Below are positions 32,332 to 43,629 of a DNA stretch of 64,000 nucleotides, one piece after another. Both the position numbers and the translations under genes were made by a program. The DNA comes from Pseudomonas sp. ICMP 561 (GTDB lineage: Bacteria > Pseudomonadota > Gammaproteobacteria > Pseudomonadales > Pseudomonadaceae), in contig NZ_LKBT01000010.1 in NCBI RefSeq assembly GCF_002699985.1, positions 1 through 64,000 on the forward strand. Direction: 5' to 3'. The notes beneath the pieces were generated by a model. The model saw nothing but the letters and a program-made list of their open reading frames with translations. It was not told the DNA's origin and made no database searches. Positions within the stretch are counted from its first letter, which is position 1; the number at the start of each line of letters is the position of its first letter.

Positions 32332-35109
32332 ATGGCATTGAAATCCCCCGCGTTTCGTAGAAAGTTTCCGTTGCTCATAACCGGCAGTTTGCTGGCGATG
32401 CAACCTCTAGCCACTCAGTTCGCGGTAGCCGCGGAACAGTATGACTGCTCAGTCTCTGCTTCGGGTGCCTGGAATTGCGCGCCGAAAAGCAATGCAGTCG
32501 AGCTGCCTCCGCGTCCAGTGCACAGCACGACGTCGGTCAGCTCCAACGGCACTGTCACGTCGGACAGTAGCTCCACCAGCGAACCTGCCGTGGCCAAGCC
32601 GCAGTTGGTGACCGAAGCCAAAGGGCGCGGTCTCAAGTCGCGTAGTGCTGACTACAGCCACCTTGACTGGGTTCCTCGCGAAAGCCTGACGCCTGCTCAG
32701 CTCGCAGAAACCGGACCTTATTGCTCCGGGGCCTACGTTGAGCCGATTCGTCCTGGCATGGATGACAAGACGCCGAAGAAAGACGCGCCGATGTTCATCG
32801 GTGCCAAGGCTTCGCGTTATCAGCAAGAAGAGCAGATTGCTTCGCTGGCCGGTGACGTCGTTCTGCGTCAGGGCAGCATGCAGGTCCAGGCCCAGGAGGC
32901 CAACCTGTATCAAGCCGAAAACCGCGGCGAGTTGAACGGCGATGTCCGTATGCGCGACAACGGCGCTCTCATCGTCGGTGACCGTGCCGAGCTGCAACTG
33001 GACACCGGTGAGGCCCAGATCGACAACGCAGAGTACGTGCTGCACAAGTCGAACGTGCGCGGTAACGCCCTGTATGCCAAGCGTGCCGAGAACGCGATCA
33101 TTCGCCTCAAGGACGGTACGTACACCACGTGCGAACCGAACAGCAACGCGTGGACGCTCAAAGGCAACAACATCACGCTGAACCCGGCCACCGGCTTCGG
33201 TACGGCGACCAACGCCACCCTTCGGGTCAAAGACATACCGGTGCTCTACACCCCGTACATCTACTTCCCGATCGATGATCGTCGCCAGTCAGGTTTCCTG
33301 CCGCCGTCGTTCAGTACCAGCACCGATACCGGCTTCATGCTGGTAACGCCGTACTATTTCAACCTGGCACCGAACTACGATGCCACGCTCTATCCTCGTT
33401 ACATGTCCAAACGCGGCATGTTGATGGAAGGCGAGTTCCGCTATCTGACCAAAAGCAGCGAAGGTCAAATCGGCGGCGCTTACCTAAACGACGACGACGA
33501 CGAGCGCAAGGACCAGAGTGACTACAAAGACACACGCTGGATGATGAACTGGCAGCACAAGGGTGGCCTCGACTCCCGCTGGCTGACCCATGTTGATTAC
33601 ACCGATATCAGCGATCCGTACTACTTCCAGGACCTGGAATCGGATCAGATTGGTGTTGAGCAGTCGGAATTCCTCAACCAGCAGGGTTCCTTGACGTACC
33701 GTGGCGATAACTTCAATGCCGTTTTCAATGCCCAGGCTTACAAGCTGGCGACGGTATCGAGAATCACACCATACGACCGCTTGCCACAGATCACCTTCAA
33801 TGGGTCATTGCCTTACCATCCAGGTGGTTTGCAGTTCGACTATGAGACGGAAGCAGTGCGCTTCGACCGTGACTTGCGCGACGGCACCTATATCAATCAG
33901 GACGGCCTCCCTGAGACCCGCCTGGACCAAAACGTTTCCGGCCTGGCACGCGCCAACGGCGACCGTTTGAATCTTGCACCATCGGTCAGCCTTCCCATGA
34001 ACTGGAGCTACGGGTTCCTGACGCCGAAACTGAAGTATGTTTATACCCAGTACGATCTGGATCTGGACGCGAGAGGCAAGGCATCCCTGCTTGCCGATGA
34101 AGACTACAGCAGCAGCCAAAACCGAAGCGTACCGATCTTCAGCGTCGACAGCGGCCTGTACTTTGACCGGAACACCAACTGGTTTGGCAAGGACTATCGT
34201 CAAACGCTGGAACCTCGTTTGTTCTATCTCTATGTCCCAGAGAAAGATCAGTCCGACATTCCGGTTTTTGACAGTTCCGAAACCACTTTCAACTATGCCT
34301 CGCTGTTTCGCGATAACCGTTTCACAGGTTCAGACCGCATTGGTGACGAGAACAAGCTTTCGCTGGGTGTTACCAACCGCTGGATTGAAGACAATGGTTT
34401 CCAGCGTCAGCGCTTCAGCATAGGTCAGGCTCTGTACTTCAAGGATCGTGAAGTTCAACTGCCGGGCGTGGTCTTCAAGGACCGTGATGATGCGCAGGCT
34501 AACGTCTCGCCTTACGCACTTGAATATGAGTATCGCTTCAACCGCGACTGGCGTTTGAATTCCGACTTCAACTGGGATCCGGACAGCCGCAGCACCCGCT
34601 CGGGCAGTGCGATGTTCCACTACCAGCCTGAAGATAACCCGAACAAGGTTGTCAACTTCGGCTACCGCTATCGCGACGACCAGATTCGCTACGACCAGAC
34701 TACCGGTCGATGGACAGTGGGTGGTGGCGATTACGGCACTCCGGGTCAACCGGGTTACGTGAAGGACTACTACAAGATCCAGCAGCACGACTTCTCGGTC
34801 ATCTGGCCGATCGTGCCACAGTGGAACGCAATCAGCCGCTGGCAGTATGACTACAACCGCGATCGCACAATCGAGGCCTTTGGTGGCTTCGAATATGACA
34901 ACTGCTGTTGGAAACTACGCCTGATCAGCCGTTACTGGATTGATTACGACGAGTTCAGCCAGAACGAGCCTGAGAACGAGAAAGGCGACCACGGCGTATT
35001 CCTACAAATTGTGTTGAAGGGACTGGGCGGTGTAACTGGCGCCAAGGTAGAGAGTTTCCTCGACAAAGGCATCCAAGGTTATCGTGAACGTGAAGACCAA
35101 GCTTTCTGA
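32332..35109 (+). CDS. lptD: LPS-assembly outer membrane protein LptD
   Basis: With LptE, inserts lipopolysaccharide into the outer leaflet of the outer membrane. N-terminal signal sequence (about residues 1-34), then an OstA/LptA-like beta-jellyroll ([20 protein letters not shown] onward, about 150-280), then the large beta-barrel. The cysteines needed for the two interdomain disulfides are visible: Cys in [13 protein letters not shown] near the N-terminus, another in TYTTCEPN, and the adjacent pair in DNCCWKLRL near the C-terminus. 925 aa. The stop overlaps the start of surA. Confidence 0.96.
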   Translation: MALKSPAFRRKFPLLITGSLLAMQPLATQFAVAAEQYDCSVSASGAWNCAPKSNAVELPPRPVHSTTSVSSNGTVTSDSSSTSEPAVAKPQLVTEAKGRGLKSRSADYSHLDWVPRESLTPAQLAETGPYCSGAYVEPIRPGMDDKTPKKDAPMFIGAKASRYQQEEQIASLAGDVVLRQGSMQVQAQEANLYQAENRGELNGDVRMRDNGALIVGDRAELQLDTGEAQIDNAEYVLHKSNVRGNALYAKRAENAIIRLKDGTYTTCEPNSNAWTLKGNNITLNPATGFGTATNATLRVKDIPVLYTPYIYFPIDDRRQSGFLPPSFSTSTDTGFMLVTPYYFNLAPNYDATLYPRYMSKRGMLMEGEFRYLTKSSEGQIGGAYLNDDDDERKDQSDYKDTRWMMNWQHKGGLDSRWLTHVDYTDISDPYYFQDLESDQIGVEQSEFLNQQGSLTYRGDNFNAVFNAQAYKLATVSRITPYDRLPQITFNGSLPYHPGGLQFDYETEAVRFDRDLRDGTYINQDGLPETRLDQNVSGLARANGDRLNLAPSVSLPMNWSYGFLTPKLKYVYTQYDLDLDARGKASLLADEDYSSSQNRSVPIFSVDSGLYFDRNTNWFGKDYRQTLEPRLFYLYVPEKDQSDIPVFDSSETTFNYASLFRDNRFTGSDRIGDENKLSLGVTNRWIEDNGFQRQRFSIGQALYFKDREVQLPGVVFKDRDDAQANVSPYALEYEYRFNRDWRLNSDFNWDPDSRSTRSGSAMFHYQPEDNPNKVVNFGYRYRDDQIRYDQTTGRWTVGGGDYGTPGQPGYVKDYYKIQQHDFSVIWPIVPQWNAISRWQYDYNRDRTIEAFGGFEYDNCCWKLRLISRYWIDYDEFSQNEPENEKGDHGVFLQIVLKGLGGVTGAKVESFLDKGIQGYREREDQAF

Positions 35110-36412
35110 TTGTCTGCGCCCGCTAATGCTGGGCGCGTTACTCCTGGGAACTGCAGCTCACGCGGCAGTTCAGCAACTGGACAGCGTTGCAGCCATCGTC
35201 GATAACGATGTGATCATGAAGAGCCAGGTGGACCAGCGTGTCCGCGAGGTTCAACAGACCATCGCCAAACGCGGTTCAGGTGTTCCTCCTGCCGAGGCTC
35301 TGCAGCCACAGGTTCTGGAACGTCTGATTCTGGAAAATCTGCAGCTGCAGATAGGCGACCGCTCCGGCATTCGCATTACTGATGAAGAGCTGAACCAGGC
35401 AATCGGCACCATTGCTGAACGCAACAACATGAGCGTGGAACAATTCCGCGCCGCGTTGGCCCATGACGGTCTTTCCTACAACGATGCGCGTGAGCAGGTT
35501 CGTCGGGAAATGATCATCAGCCGGGTGCGTCAACGCCGTGTGGCCGAGCGCATTCAGGTATCGGAACAGGAAGTGAAGAACTTTCTGGCTTCCGGTCAGG
35601 GCCAGGCTCAGTTGTCAGAAGAGTTCCACCTGGCGAACATCCTGATTGCTACGCCTGACAGCGCCTCGTCAGACCAGATTCAGGCGGCTGCGCGCAAGGC
35701 TCAGGATCTGTACAGCAAGCTCAAGCAAGGCGCTGACTTCGGTCAGGCAGCCATTGCCAACTCGGCCAGCGAAAGCGCCCTTGAAGGTGGCGACATGGGC
35801 TGGCGTAAAGCCGCTCAACTGCCGCCTCCATTTGGTGACATGCTGGGTTCGATGCCGGTTGGCGACGTTACGCCTCCAGCCCGTACTCCGGGCGGTTTCA
35901 TTATCCTCAAGCTGCTGGAGAAGCGTGGCGGCCAGGGTCAGGCACAGATGCGCGATGAAGTTCACGTGCGTCATATCCTGATCAAGCCAAGCGAAATTCG
36001 TAGCGAAGAGGAAACCCGGCGTCTGGCGCAGAAGATCTATGATCGCATTCAGAACGGCGATGACTTCGCTGAACTGGCGAAGAGCTTCTCGGAAGATCCG
36101 GGCTCGGCACTCAACGGTGGTGACCTGAACTGGGTAGATCCGAACTCGCTGGTTCCGGAGTTCCGTCAGGTCATGAACGACACGCCGCAAGGCACCTTGT
36201 CCAAGCCGTTCAAGACTGCCTATGGCTGGCACGTGCTGGAAGTTCTGGGCCGTCGCGCCACGGACGCGACCAACCAGGCGCGCGACCAACAGGCCCTGAT
36301 GGTATTGCGTAACCGCAAGTATGACGAAGAGCTGCAAACCTGGTTGCGTCAGATCCGTGACGAAGCCTACGTTGAGATCAAGCTCCCTGGCGCAGCCCAG
36401 GCTGCACAGTGA
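35084..36412 (+). CDS. surA: Periplasmic chaperone/peptidyl-prolyl isomerase SurA
   Basis: Chaperone that escorts outer-membrane proteins such as LptD to the Bam complex. Signal peptide ends AAHAA (about residue 28). The SurA_N domain begins [19 protein letters not shown]. Two parvulin domains follow ([13 protein letters not shown] and [17 protein letters not shown] segments), each with GGDMGW / GGDLNW. The GTG start at 35084 puts the first 26 bases inside lptD, so translation is coupled. 442 aa. Confidence 0.96.
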   Translation: MNVKTKLSDCLRPLMLGALLLGTAAHAAVQQLDSVAAIVDNDVIMKSQVDQRVREVQQTIAKRGSGVPPAEALQPQVLERLILENLQLQIGDRSGIRITDEELNQAIGTIAERNNMSVEQFRAALAHDGLSYNDAREQVRREMIISRVRQRRVAERIQVSEQEVKNFLASGQGQAQLSEEFHLANILIATPDSASSDQIQAAARKAQDLYSKLKQGADFGQAAIANSASESALEGGDMGWRKAAQLPPPFGDMLGSMPVGDVTPPARTPGGFIILKLLEKRGGQGQAQMRDEVHVRHILIKPSEIRSEEETRRLAQKIYDRIQNGDDFAELAKSFSEDPGSALNGGDLNWVDPNSLVPEFRQVMNDTPQGTLSKPFKTAYGWHVLEVLGRRATDATNQARDQQALMVLRNRKYDEELQTWLRQIRDEAYVEIKLPGAAQAAQ

Positions 36413-37398
36413 AACCCCGGCGTTTCGCACTGACACCCGGCGAGCCGGCCGGCATTGGTCCTGACCTTTGCCTGCTGCTCGCCACGCAACTTCAGCCACA
36501 CCCCCTTATCGCCATTACCAGCCGCGACCTGCTCACCGAGCGGGCCGCGCACCTGGGCGTGGTTGTCGATCTGATCTGCGTCACACCTGATGCCTTCCCG
36601 GACACCGCCGCGCCTGCCGGCAGCCTTTACGTCTGGGATACGCCACTGCAAGAACCGGTGATTACGGGCCAACTGAACAAAGCGAATGGCGCGTTCGTTC
36701 TGGAAACCCTGACCCGCGCCGGACAAGGCTGCATGGACGGCCACTTCGCCGGGATGATTACGGCCCCGGTCCATAAGGGCGTCATCAACGAAAGCGGTAT
36801 CGCCTTTTCTGGCCATACCGAGTTTCTTGCCGAGCTGACCGGGACTGAACAAGTGGTGATGATGCTGGCAACCGGCGATCTGCGTGTCGCCCTGGTCACC
36901 ACTCACCTGCCGCTACGCGAAGTCGCTGACGCTATTACTCCTGAGCGCCTGGAACGTGTGACACGCATCCTGCACGCGGATCTGGTGAACAAGTTCGGCA
37001 TCGCCCGGCCGCGCATCCTGGTGTGCGGGCTTAACCCCCACGCCGGAGAAAGCGGGCACCTGGGGCGCGAAGAGATCGACATCATAGAACCTGCTTTGGA
37101 GCGTCTGCGCAGCGAGGGCCTGGATCTACGCGGGCCACTGCCAGCTGACACTCTGTTTACCCCCAAATATCTGGAGCACTGCGACGCAGTGCTGGCGATG
37201 TACCACGACCAGGGCCTGCCTGTACTCAAGTACAAAGGCTTCGGTGCTGCCGTCAACGTGACCCTCGGTTTGCCGATTGTCCGCACCTCTGTCGACCACG
37301 GCACTGCGCTGGATCTGGCAGGCACCGGCAACATCGACACCGGCAGCCTGCAGGTCGCTCTGGAAACCGCCTATCAGATGGCCGAGACCCATTCATGA
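36409..37398 (+). CDS. pdxA: 4-hydroxythreonine-4-phosphate dehydrogenase
   Basis: Pyridoxal 5'-phosphate biosynthesis enzyme. The signature [12 protein letters not shown] is at the N-terminus. [10 protein letters not shown] and [17 protein letters not shown] hold metal-binding residues. 329 aa from a GTG start that overlaps the surA stop by 4 bases; its own stop overlaps rsmA by 4. Confidence 0.96.
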   Translation: MKPRRFALTPGEPAGIGPDLCLLLATQLQPHPLIAITSRDLLTERAAHLGVVVDLICVTPDAFPDTAAPAGSLYVWDTPLQEPVITGQLNKANGAFVLETLTRAGQGCMDGHFAGMITAPVHKGVINESGIAFSGHTEFLAELTGTEQVVMMLATGDLRVALVTTHLPLREVADAITPERLERVTRILHADLVNKFGIARPRILVCGLNPHAGESGHLGREEIDIIEPALERLRSEGLDLRGPLPADTLFTPKYLEHCDAVLAMYHDQGLPVLKYKGFGAAVNVTLGLPIVRTSVDHGTALDLAGTGNIDTGSLQVALETAYQMAETHS

Positions 37399-38201
37399 CC
37401 GAGCAATTTCAACACAAGGCGCGCAAGCGCTTCGGACAAAACTTCCTGCATGACGCGGGCGTGATCGACAAGATCCTGCGAGCCATACGTGCCCGTCCGG
37501 AAGACCGCCTGCTTGAGATCGGGCCCGGCCAGGGCGCCCTGACCCAAGGCTTGCTCGGCAGCGGCGCACAGCTGGACGTCGTGGAACTGGACAAAGACCT
37601 GATCCCGATCCTGATCCACCAGTTTGGCAACAAGCCCAATTTCAACCTGCATCAAGGCGACGCACTGAAATTCGACTTCACCTCGCTCGACGCACCGGCC
37701 AATAGCCTGCGCGTCGTCGGCAACCTGCCTTACAACATCTCCACGCCGCTGATTTTCCATCTGCTGCACAACGCCAACTTGATTCGCGACATGCACTTCA
37801 TGCTGCAGAAGGAAGTGGTTGAGCGCATGGCAGCGGTTCCCGGCGGCGGTGATTACGGTCGCCTGTCGATCATGGTTCAGTACCATTGCCGGGTTGAGCA
37901 CCTGTTCAACGTCGGACCGGGCGCTTTCAACCCGCCACCAAAGGTGGACTCGGCAATTGTCCGCCTTGTGCCCCACGAAACACTGCCGCATCCGGCCAAG
38001 GATCATCGCCTGCTGGAGCGCGTGGTACGTGAAGCGTTCAATCAGCGCCGCAAGACATTGCGCAACACACTCAAGTTACTGCTTAGCAGTGACGATATTA
38101 CTGCTGCCGGGGTCGATGGCAGTCTGCGCCCCGAGCAACTGGACCTGGCCGCCTTCGTTCGCCTCGCTGACAAGCTGAGCGAAATGCCAGCACAGGCCTG
38201 A
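37395..38201 (+). CDS. rsmA: 16S rRNA dimethyladenosine transferase
   Basis: Dimethylates two adjacent adenosines near the 3' end of 16S rRNA (ksgA). SAM-binding [15 protein letters not shown], the acidic VVELDKDL and the catalytic NLPYNIST motif are all present. 268 aa. Coupled to pdxA by a 4-base overlap. Confidence 0.97.
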   Translation: MTEQFQHKARKRFGQNFLHDAGVIDKILRAIRARPEDRLLEIGPGQGALTQGLLGSGAQLDVVELDKDLIPILIHQFGNKPNFNLHQGDALKFDFTSLDAPANSLRVVGNLPYNISTPLIFHLLHNANLIRDMHFMLQKEVVERMAAVPGGGDYGRLSIMVQYHCRVEHLFNVGPGAFNPPPKVDSAIVRLVPHETLPHPAKDHRLLERVVREAFNQRRKTLRNTLKLLLSSDDITAAGVDGSLRPEQLDLAAFVRLADKLSEMPAQA

Positions 38202-38315
38202 GCTCGCAGGACATGTAGATGATCGAAGTCTGATTGGTCATTTATCGTTTACATGTCCTAGACTGATTCCACCGGCTTTCCGGTTTTATCCGCATCCGCT
38301 TCCAAGGCCTTCCGA

Positions 38316-38696
38316 ATGCCCGATTCCCGATACCAGGTCGACGTCAGCGTCGTCACACGCTTCCTGGCAGAGCAGTCACAACCCGAGCAGAATCGCTTTG
38401 CCTTTGCCTACACCGTCACCGTCCACAATAGCGGCGAATTGCCTGCCAAGTTGATGTCCCGGCATTGGGTAATCACTGATGGTGATGGCCATGTCGAAGA
38501 GGTACGCGGTGAGGGCGTGGTGGGGCAACAACCTTTGATTGCTGCCGGGAAGAGTCATACTTACAGCAGCGGCACCGTGATGACGACGAAAGTTGGCAAC
38601 ATGCAGGGCTCATATCAAATGCTCGCAGACGACGGCAAGCGCTTCGATGCGGTCATCGCTCCGTTTCGCCTGGCGGTGCCGGGGTCTCTTCACTGA
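38316..38696 (+). CDS. apaG: ApaG domain protein
   Basis: Small fibronectin-III-like protein of unclear biochemical role, nearly always beside apaH. Contains [11 protein letters not shown] and GVVGQQPLI, then GSYQM. 126 aa. Its stop codon shares one base with the apaH start, and it follows rsmA by 114 bp. Confidence 0.93.
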   Translation: MPDSRYQVDVSVVTRFLAEQSQPEQNRFAFAYTVTVHNSGELPAKLMSRHWVITDGDGHVEEVRGEGVVGQQPLIAAGKSHTYSSGTVMTTKVGNMQGSYQMLADDGKRFDAVIAPFRLAVPGSLH

Positions 38697-39577
38697 TGGC
38701 GGTGTACGCCGTTGGTGACCTGCAAGGTTGCCTCGAACCTCTGCAGTGCCTGCTGGAACATGTGAATTTCGACCCTGCCAGGGATCGACTCTGGCTGGTG
38801 GGCGATCTGGTCAACCGCGGCCCTCAGTCGCTGGAAACCCTGCGCTTTCTGTACAGCATCCGCGACTCGGTCAACTGCGTACTCGGTAACCACGATCTGC
38901 ATATGCTTGCCGCGTCGCGCAACATTGAGCGCCTGAAGAAAGGCGATACGCTGCGTCCCATTCTTGAGGCACCCGATTGCAACGATCTGCTGCAATGGGT
39001 GCGGCGGCAAAAGCTGCTGCACTACGATGCCGAGCGCAACGTTGCCATGGCTCACGCCGGTATCCCTCCCCAGTGGACCTTGAAAAAAGCCCTCAAGCTT
39101 GCCGCTGAGGTGGAGGCCGCCCTGCTTGATGACTCGCTCTACCAACCGTTCCTTGACGGAATGTATGGCAACGAGCCGAACAAGTGGGACCCCGAACTGC
39201 ATGGCGTCGCACGGCTACGGGTTATCACCAACTACTTCACCCGCATGCGCTTCTGCACCAGCGACGGCAAGCTGGACCTCAAGGGCAAGGAAGGAATCGA
39301 AACCGCCCTGCCCGGCTATGCGCCCTGGTTCAAGCATCAGGACCGCCGGACACGCGATGTGAAAATCATCTTCGGTCACTGGGCTGCGCTGGAGGGCCGT
39401 TGCGATGAGCCCGATGTCTACGCGCTGGACACCGGCTGCGTCTGGGGCTCTGCGATGACAATGCTTAATGTCGATACCTTCGAGCGGTATCTCTGCGATT
39501 GCGATGAGCACGGCAATGCTGAATCAGGTGCGACCCGAACCATTCTGCATGACCCGGCAGGCGTGATCAGGCGTTAA
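38696..39577 (+). CDS. apaH: Bis(5'-nucleosyl)-tetraphosphatase, symmetrical
   Basis: Splits Ap4A into two ADP, and may remove NpnN caps from RNA. Metallophosphatase motifs in order: [30 protein letters not shown] and the histidine in MAHAGIPP. 293 aa. Confidence 0.96.
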   Translation: MAVYAVGDLQGCLEPLQCLLEHVNFDPARDRLWLVGDLVNRGPQSLETLRFLYSIRDSVNCVLGNHDLHMLAASRNIERLKKGDTLRPILEAPDCNDLLQWVRRQKLLHYDAERNVAMAHAGIPPQWTLKKALKLAAEVEAALLDDSLYQPFLDGMYGNEPNKWDPELHGVARLRVITNYFTRMRFCTSDGKLDLKGKEGIETALPGYAPWFKHQDRRTRDVKIIFGHWAALEGRCDEPDVYALDTGCVWGSAMTMLNVDTFERYLCDCDEHGNAESGATRTILHDPAGVIRR

Positions 39578-39598
39578 ACTCAGCACAACGTACTTCAA

Positions 39599-39674
39599 CT
39601 GTAGGAGCTGCCGAAGGCTGCGAAAGCGGTATATCTGCCACACCTCCATTCGCAGCCTTCGGCAGCTCCTACAG
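39599..39674. repeat. REP-type inverted pair, CTGTAGGAGCTGCCGAAGG family (copy 1)
   Basis: 26-bp perfect inverted arms (39599-39624, 39649-39674) between apaH and glpE. The same element recurs at 46555-46628 with a different loop, showing that this family is dispersed. Confidence 0.88.
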
Positions 39675-39709
39675 AATCACACCCCGGATAACATTCAAAG
39701 GAGCCAACC

Positions 39710-40030
39710 ATGACCGAATTCAAACGTATCCCGCCAGAACAGGCTCAAGCCCTTCGCGAACAAGGTGCCGTGCTGGTGGACGTTCGCGATCCACAGGCCT
39801 TCGCCGGCAATCACATCCCTGACTCCCAACACCTGGACAACCAATCCATTGCCGATTTCATCCGCAATGCAGATCTGGATAAACCGGTAGTCGTAGTCTG
39901 CTATCACGGTAACTCCAGCCAGAGCGCTGCGGCCTATCTGGTGAATCAGGGTTTCTCCGATGTATACAGCATGGACGGTGGCTTCGAGCTATGGCGCAAT
40001 ACCTTTCCCGCTGATACAGCCCAGAGCTGA
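39710..40030 (+). CDS. glpE: Thiosulfate sulfurtransferase GlpE
   Basis: Single-domain rhodanese transferring sulfur from thiosulfate to cyanide or thioredoxin-like acceptors. The active-site cysteine is in [13 protein letters not shown] (about residue 64), and [16 protein letters not shown] is the CH2A-type motif. 106 aa, the usual GlpE length. Confidence 0.95.
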   Translation: MTEFKRIPPEQAQALREQGAVLVDVRDPQAFAGNHIPDSQHLDNQSIADFIRNADLDKPVVVVCYHGNSSQSAAAYLVNQGFSDVYSMDGGFELWRNTFPADTAQS

Positions 40031-40084
40031 CAGAAAATATTTTTATTGCAGTTGATCCCGCGTCCTGCGCGGGCTCGCGACCTA

Positions 40085-40112
40085 ACTGACGGACGGTCTG
40101 TCAGTCTTTCTG
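40085..40112 (+). terminator. Probable terminator after glpE
   Basis: Inverted arms ACTGAC (40085-40090) and GTCAGT (40100-40105) with a further GAC/GTC pair inside, followed by TCTTTCT. The T-tract is short, so efficiency is uncertain. Confidence 0.5.
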
Positions 40113-40316
40113 CTCATCCCTTCTTTATCTTTCCGATTCCGAACTATCCTTAGCCTCAGGCCATCCGTAATCAGGGGAGAGCCGGTACACCGGCGCGTGG
40201 GTCATCGGTAGCTACTTTTATGGTGTTTGGGGGGTAAACGGCATCCGGATTCTCGGCTGCTGCCAACATCGACTGACGATCCGCCGCCGGCTCTACGTAT
40301 CGAGCGAGGTGACGTC

Positions 40317-42239
40317 ATGAGTATTTTTAGCCACTTCCAACAACGCTTTGAATCGACACGGCAGGAGGAGCTCTCCTTACAGGAGTATCTAGAGCTCTGT
40401 AAGCAGGATCGCAGCGCTTATGCGTCTGCGGCAGAAAGACTGTTGCTTGCTATCGGCGAGCCGGAGCTGGTTGATACCTCGACCAACTCCCGGCTCTCGA
40501 GGATCTTTTCCAATAAGGTCATCCGCCGCTACCCGGCCTTTGCTGACTTCCATGGGATGGAAGAATGCATCGACCAGATCGTCTCGTACTTCCGCCATGC
40601 CGCTCAGGGCCTGGAAGAGAAGAAACAGATCCTTTATCTGCTCGGCCCGGTGGGTGGCGGTAAGTCATCGCTGGCTGAAAAACTCAAACAACTGATCGAA
40701 AAAGTCCCGTTCTACGCGATCAAGGGCTCGCCGGTTTTCGAATCTCCGCTCGGTTTGTTCAACGCAACCGAAGACGGTGCGATTCTCGAAGAAGACTTCG
40801 GTATCCCGCGTCGCTATCTGAGCACCATCATGTCGCCCTGGGCGACCAAACGTCTGGCTGAGTTCGGGGGCGACATCAGCCAGTTCAAAGTGGTCAAACT
40901 CTATCCATCGATTCTCAACCAGATCGCGGTGGCCAAAACCGAGCCGGGCGACGAGAACAACCAGGACATTTCTGCACTGGTGGGTAAGGTCGATATCCGC
41001 AAACTCGAGGAATACCCACAGAACGATGCCGACGCCTACAGCTATTCTGGCGCGCTGTGCCGGGCCAACCAGGGCCTGATGGAATTCGTCGAAATGTTCA
41101 AGGCACCTATCAAGGTGCTGCACCCACTGCTTACCGCTACCCAGGAAGGTAACTACAACAGTACCGAAGGTCTGGGCGCGATTCCGTTCACCGGTATTCT
41201 GCTGGCCCACTCCAACGAATCGGAATGGCACAGCTTCCGCAACAACAAGAACAACGAAGCGTTTATCGACCGGATCTACATCGTCAAAGTGCCGTACTGC
41301 CTGCGCGTGAGCGATGAGATCAAGATTTACGACAAGCTTCTGTTCAACAGCTCATTGTCCAAGGCCCATTGCGCTCCAGACACCCTGAAAATGCTTGCGC
41401 AGTTCACTACCCTGTCGCGCTTGAAAGAGCCGGATAACTCCAACATCTACTCCAAGATGCGCGTGTATGACGGCGAAAACCTCAAGGATACCGATCCAAA
41501 GGCCAAGTCGATTCAGGAGTACCGTGACGGCGCAGGCGTCGATGAAGGCATGAATGGCCTGTCCACACGTTTTGCGTTCAAGATTCTTTCCAAGGTGTTC
41601 AACTTCGATCCACACGAAATCGCAGCCAACCCGGTGCATTTGTTGTACGTGCTGGAGCAGCAGATCGAGCAGGAGCAATTCCAGGCTGAAACCCGCGAGC
41701 GCTATCTACGGTTCATCAAGGAATACCTGGCACCGCGCTACATCGAGTTCATCGGCAAGGAAATCCAGACCGCGTATCTGGAGTCCTACAGCGAATACGG
41801 ACAAAACATCTTTGACCGCTACGTGCTGTACGCGGACTTCTGGATTCAGGATCAGGAATACCGCGACCCGGAAACCGGAGAAATCCTCAACCGCGTGGCC
41901 CTGAACGAAGAACTGGAAAAGATAGAGAAACCGGCCGGCATCAGTAATCCGAAGGATTTCCGTAACGAAATCGTCAACTTCGTATTGCGGGCCCGCGCTA
42001 ACAACAACGGCAAAAACCCGACCTGGCTCAGCTACGAAAAACTGCGCGTGGTGATCGAGAAGAAAATGTTCTCCAACACCGAGGACCTCCTTCCCGTCAT
42101 CAGCTTCAACGCAAAAGCCAGCAAAGAGGATCAACAGAAACACAACGACTTTGTTACCAGGATGGTCGAGCGGGGCTATACCGACAAACAGGTACGGCTT
42201 CTTTCCGAATGGTACCTACGGGTCCGGAAGTCGCAGTAA
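40317..42239 (+). CDS. prkA: PrkA family serine protein kinase (YeaG)
   Basis: AAA-type serine kinase linked to nitrogen-starvation and stationary-phase stress responses. P-loop LLGPVGGGKSSLAEKL near residue 115; the C-terminal PrkA domain contains the kinase-like region. The start at 40317 (640 aa) has GAGGTGA upstream; an in-frame ATG at 40227 would add 30 unconserved residues. First gene of the prkA-yeaH-spoVR module. Confidence 0.94.
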   Translation: MSIFSHFQQRFESTRQEELSLQEYLELCKQDRSAYASAAERLLLAIGEPELVDTSTNSRLSRIFSNKVIRRYPAFADFHGMEECIDQIVSYFRHAAQGLEEKKQILYLLGPVGGGKSSLAEKLKQLIEKVPFYAIKGSPVFESPLGLFNATEDGAILEEDFGIPRRYLSTIMSPWATKRLAEFGGDISQFKVVKLYPSILNQIAVAKTEPGDENNQDISALVGKVDIRKLEEYPQNDADAYSYSGALCRANQGLMEFVEMFKAPIKVLHPLLTATQEGNYNSTEGLGAIPFTGILLAHSNESEWHSFRNNKNNEAFIDRIYIVKVPYCLRVSDEIKIYDKLLFNSSLSKAHCAPDTLKMLAQFTTLSRLKEPDNSNIYSKMRVYDGENLKDTDPKAKSIQEYRDGAGVDEGMNGLSTRFAFKILSKVFNFDPHEIAANPVHLLYVLEQQIEQEQFQAETRERYLRFIKEYLAPRYIEFIGKEIQTAYLESYSEYGQNIFDRYVLYADFWIQDQEYRDPETGEILNRVALNEELEKIEKPAGISNPKDFRNEIVNFVLRARANNNGKNPTWLSYEKLRVVIEKKMFSNTEDLLPVISFNAKASKEDQQKHNDFVTRMVERGYTDKQVRLLSEWYLRVRKSQ

Positions 42240-42240
42240 G

Positions 42241-42344
42241 GCAGCTGCAAGCGTCCAGCTACAAGCTGCAAGAAAGAAGCGCGTGAAATCTGATAGCCGG
42301 GTAATTGCTTCTACTTGCAGCTTGCAGCTCACAACTTGAAGCTC
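42241..42344. repeat. AAGCT-rich intergenic repeat, copy C
   Basis: CAGCTACAAGCTGCAAG on the left and CTTGCAGCTTGCAGCTC on the right can pair across about 50 bp, within the prkA-yeaH gap. Same character as 4761-4829 and 20831-20957. Its position inside an operon could lower expression of the downstream genes. Confidence 0.65.
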
Positions 42345-42357
42345 CCCGGAGGGGCCT

Positions 42358-43629
42358 ATGAGCTATGTGATCGACCGACGTCTCAATGGCAAGAACAAGA
42401 GCACGGTAAACCGCCAGCGGTTTTTGCGGCGTTACCGTGATCACATCAAGAAAGCAGTCGAAGAAGCCGTCAGCCGCCGTTCCATCACTGATATGGAACA
42501 TGGCGAGCAAATCAGCATTCCCGGTCGCGACATCGACGAACCGGTGCTCCATCACGGTCGTGGCGGCAAGCAGACCGTGGTTCATCCGGGTAACAAGGAA
42601 TTCACCTCGGGTGAGCACATTGCCCGCCCACAAGGCGGTGGCGGAGGCAAAGGGCCGGGCAAAGCCAGTAATTCCGGCGAAGGCATGGATGAGTTTGTCT
42701 TTCAGATTACTCAGGAAGAGTTTCTGGAGTTCATGTTCGAAGACCTTGAACTGCCCAACCTGGTCAAACGCAACCTGACCGGCACCGACACCTTCAAAAC
42801 CGTACGCGCCGGCATCAGTAACGAGGGCAACCCATCGCGCATCAATATCATCCGCACCCTGCGTTCCGCTCACGCACGTCGCATTGCACTGTCCGGCAGC
42901 AGCCGCGCCAAACTCAGAGAAACCATCACTGAGCTGGATCGTCTGAAGCGCGAAGAACCCGACAACTTCGGCGATATTCAGGAGCTGGAGTCTGAAGTTG
43001 ATCGCCTGAAGGCCCGCATTCGCCGGGTACCGTATCTCGATACCTTCGACCTCAAATACAACCTGCTGGTCAAACAACCAAACCCAAGCTCCAAAGCGGT
43101 CATGTTCTGCCTCATGGACGTGTCGGGTTCCATGACGCAAGCCACCAAAGATATCGCCAAGCGCTTCTTCATCCTGTTGTACCTGTTCCTCAAGCGTAAT
43201 TACGACAAGATCGAAGTGGTCTTTATCCGCCATCACACCAGCGCCCGGGAAGTCGACGAGGAAGAATTCTTCTATTCGCGGGAAACCGGCGGCACCATCG
43301 TTTCCAGCGCACTCAAGCTGATGCAGGAAATCATGGCTGAGCGTTACCCCACCAACGAATGGAATATCTACGCGGCTCAAGCGTCGGACGGCGACAACTG
43401 GAATGACGACTCGCCTATTTGTCGCGACATTCTGATCAAGCAGATCATGCCGTTTGTTCAGTACTACACGTACGTGGAGATTACTCCACGTGAACATCAG
43501 GCCTTGTGGTTCGAATACGAACGTATCGGTGAAGCATTCGCCGACACGTTTGCCCAGCAGCAGCTGGTCTCTGCCGGTGATATCTATCCGGTATTCCGTG
43601 AACTCTTCCAGCGCAGGTTAGTGACATGA
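42358..43629 (+). CDS. YeaH/YhbH family protein (DUF444)
   Basis: Partner of PrkA in the yeaG-yeaH stress operon. The C-terminal half has a von Willebrand A-like core with MIDAS-type [16 protein letters not shown] (about residue 250). Gly-rich segment [15 protein letters not shown] near residue 95. 423 aa. GGAGGGG ribosome binding site before the ATG; stop overlaps spoVR by 4 bases. Biochemical role unknown. Confidence 0.92.
   Translation: MSYVIDRRLNGKNKSTVNRQRFLRRYRDHIKKAVEEAVSRRSITDMEHGEQISIPGRDIDEPVLHHGRGGKQTVVHPGNKEFTSGEHIARPQGGGGGKGPGKASNSGEGMDEFVFQITQEEFLEFMFEDLELPNLVKRNLTGTDTFKTVRAGISNEGNPSRINIIRTLRSAHARRIALSGSSRAKLRETITELDRLKREEPDNFGDIQELESEVDRLKARIRRVPYLDTFDLKYNLLVKQPNPSSKAVMFCLMDVSGSMTQATKDIAKRFFILLYLFLKRNYDKIEVVFIRHHTSAREVDEEEFFYSRETGGTIVSSALKLMQEIMAERYPTNEWNIYAAQASDGDNWNDDSPICRDILIKQIMPFVQYYTYVEITPREHQALWFEYERIGEAFADTFAQQQLVSAGDIYPVFRELFQRRLVT

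Noticed and set aside
42259..43497. 412-codon open frame opposite yeaH
   Set aside because: Shadow of the DUF444 gene, which sits in a conserved operon.
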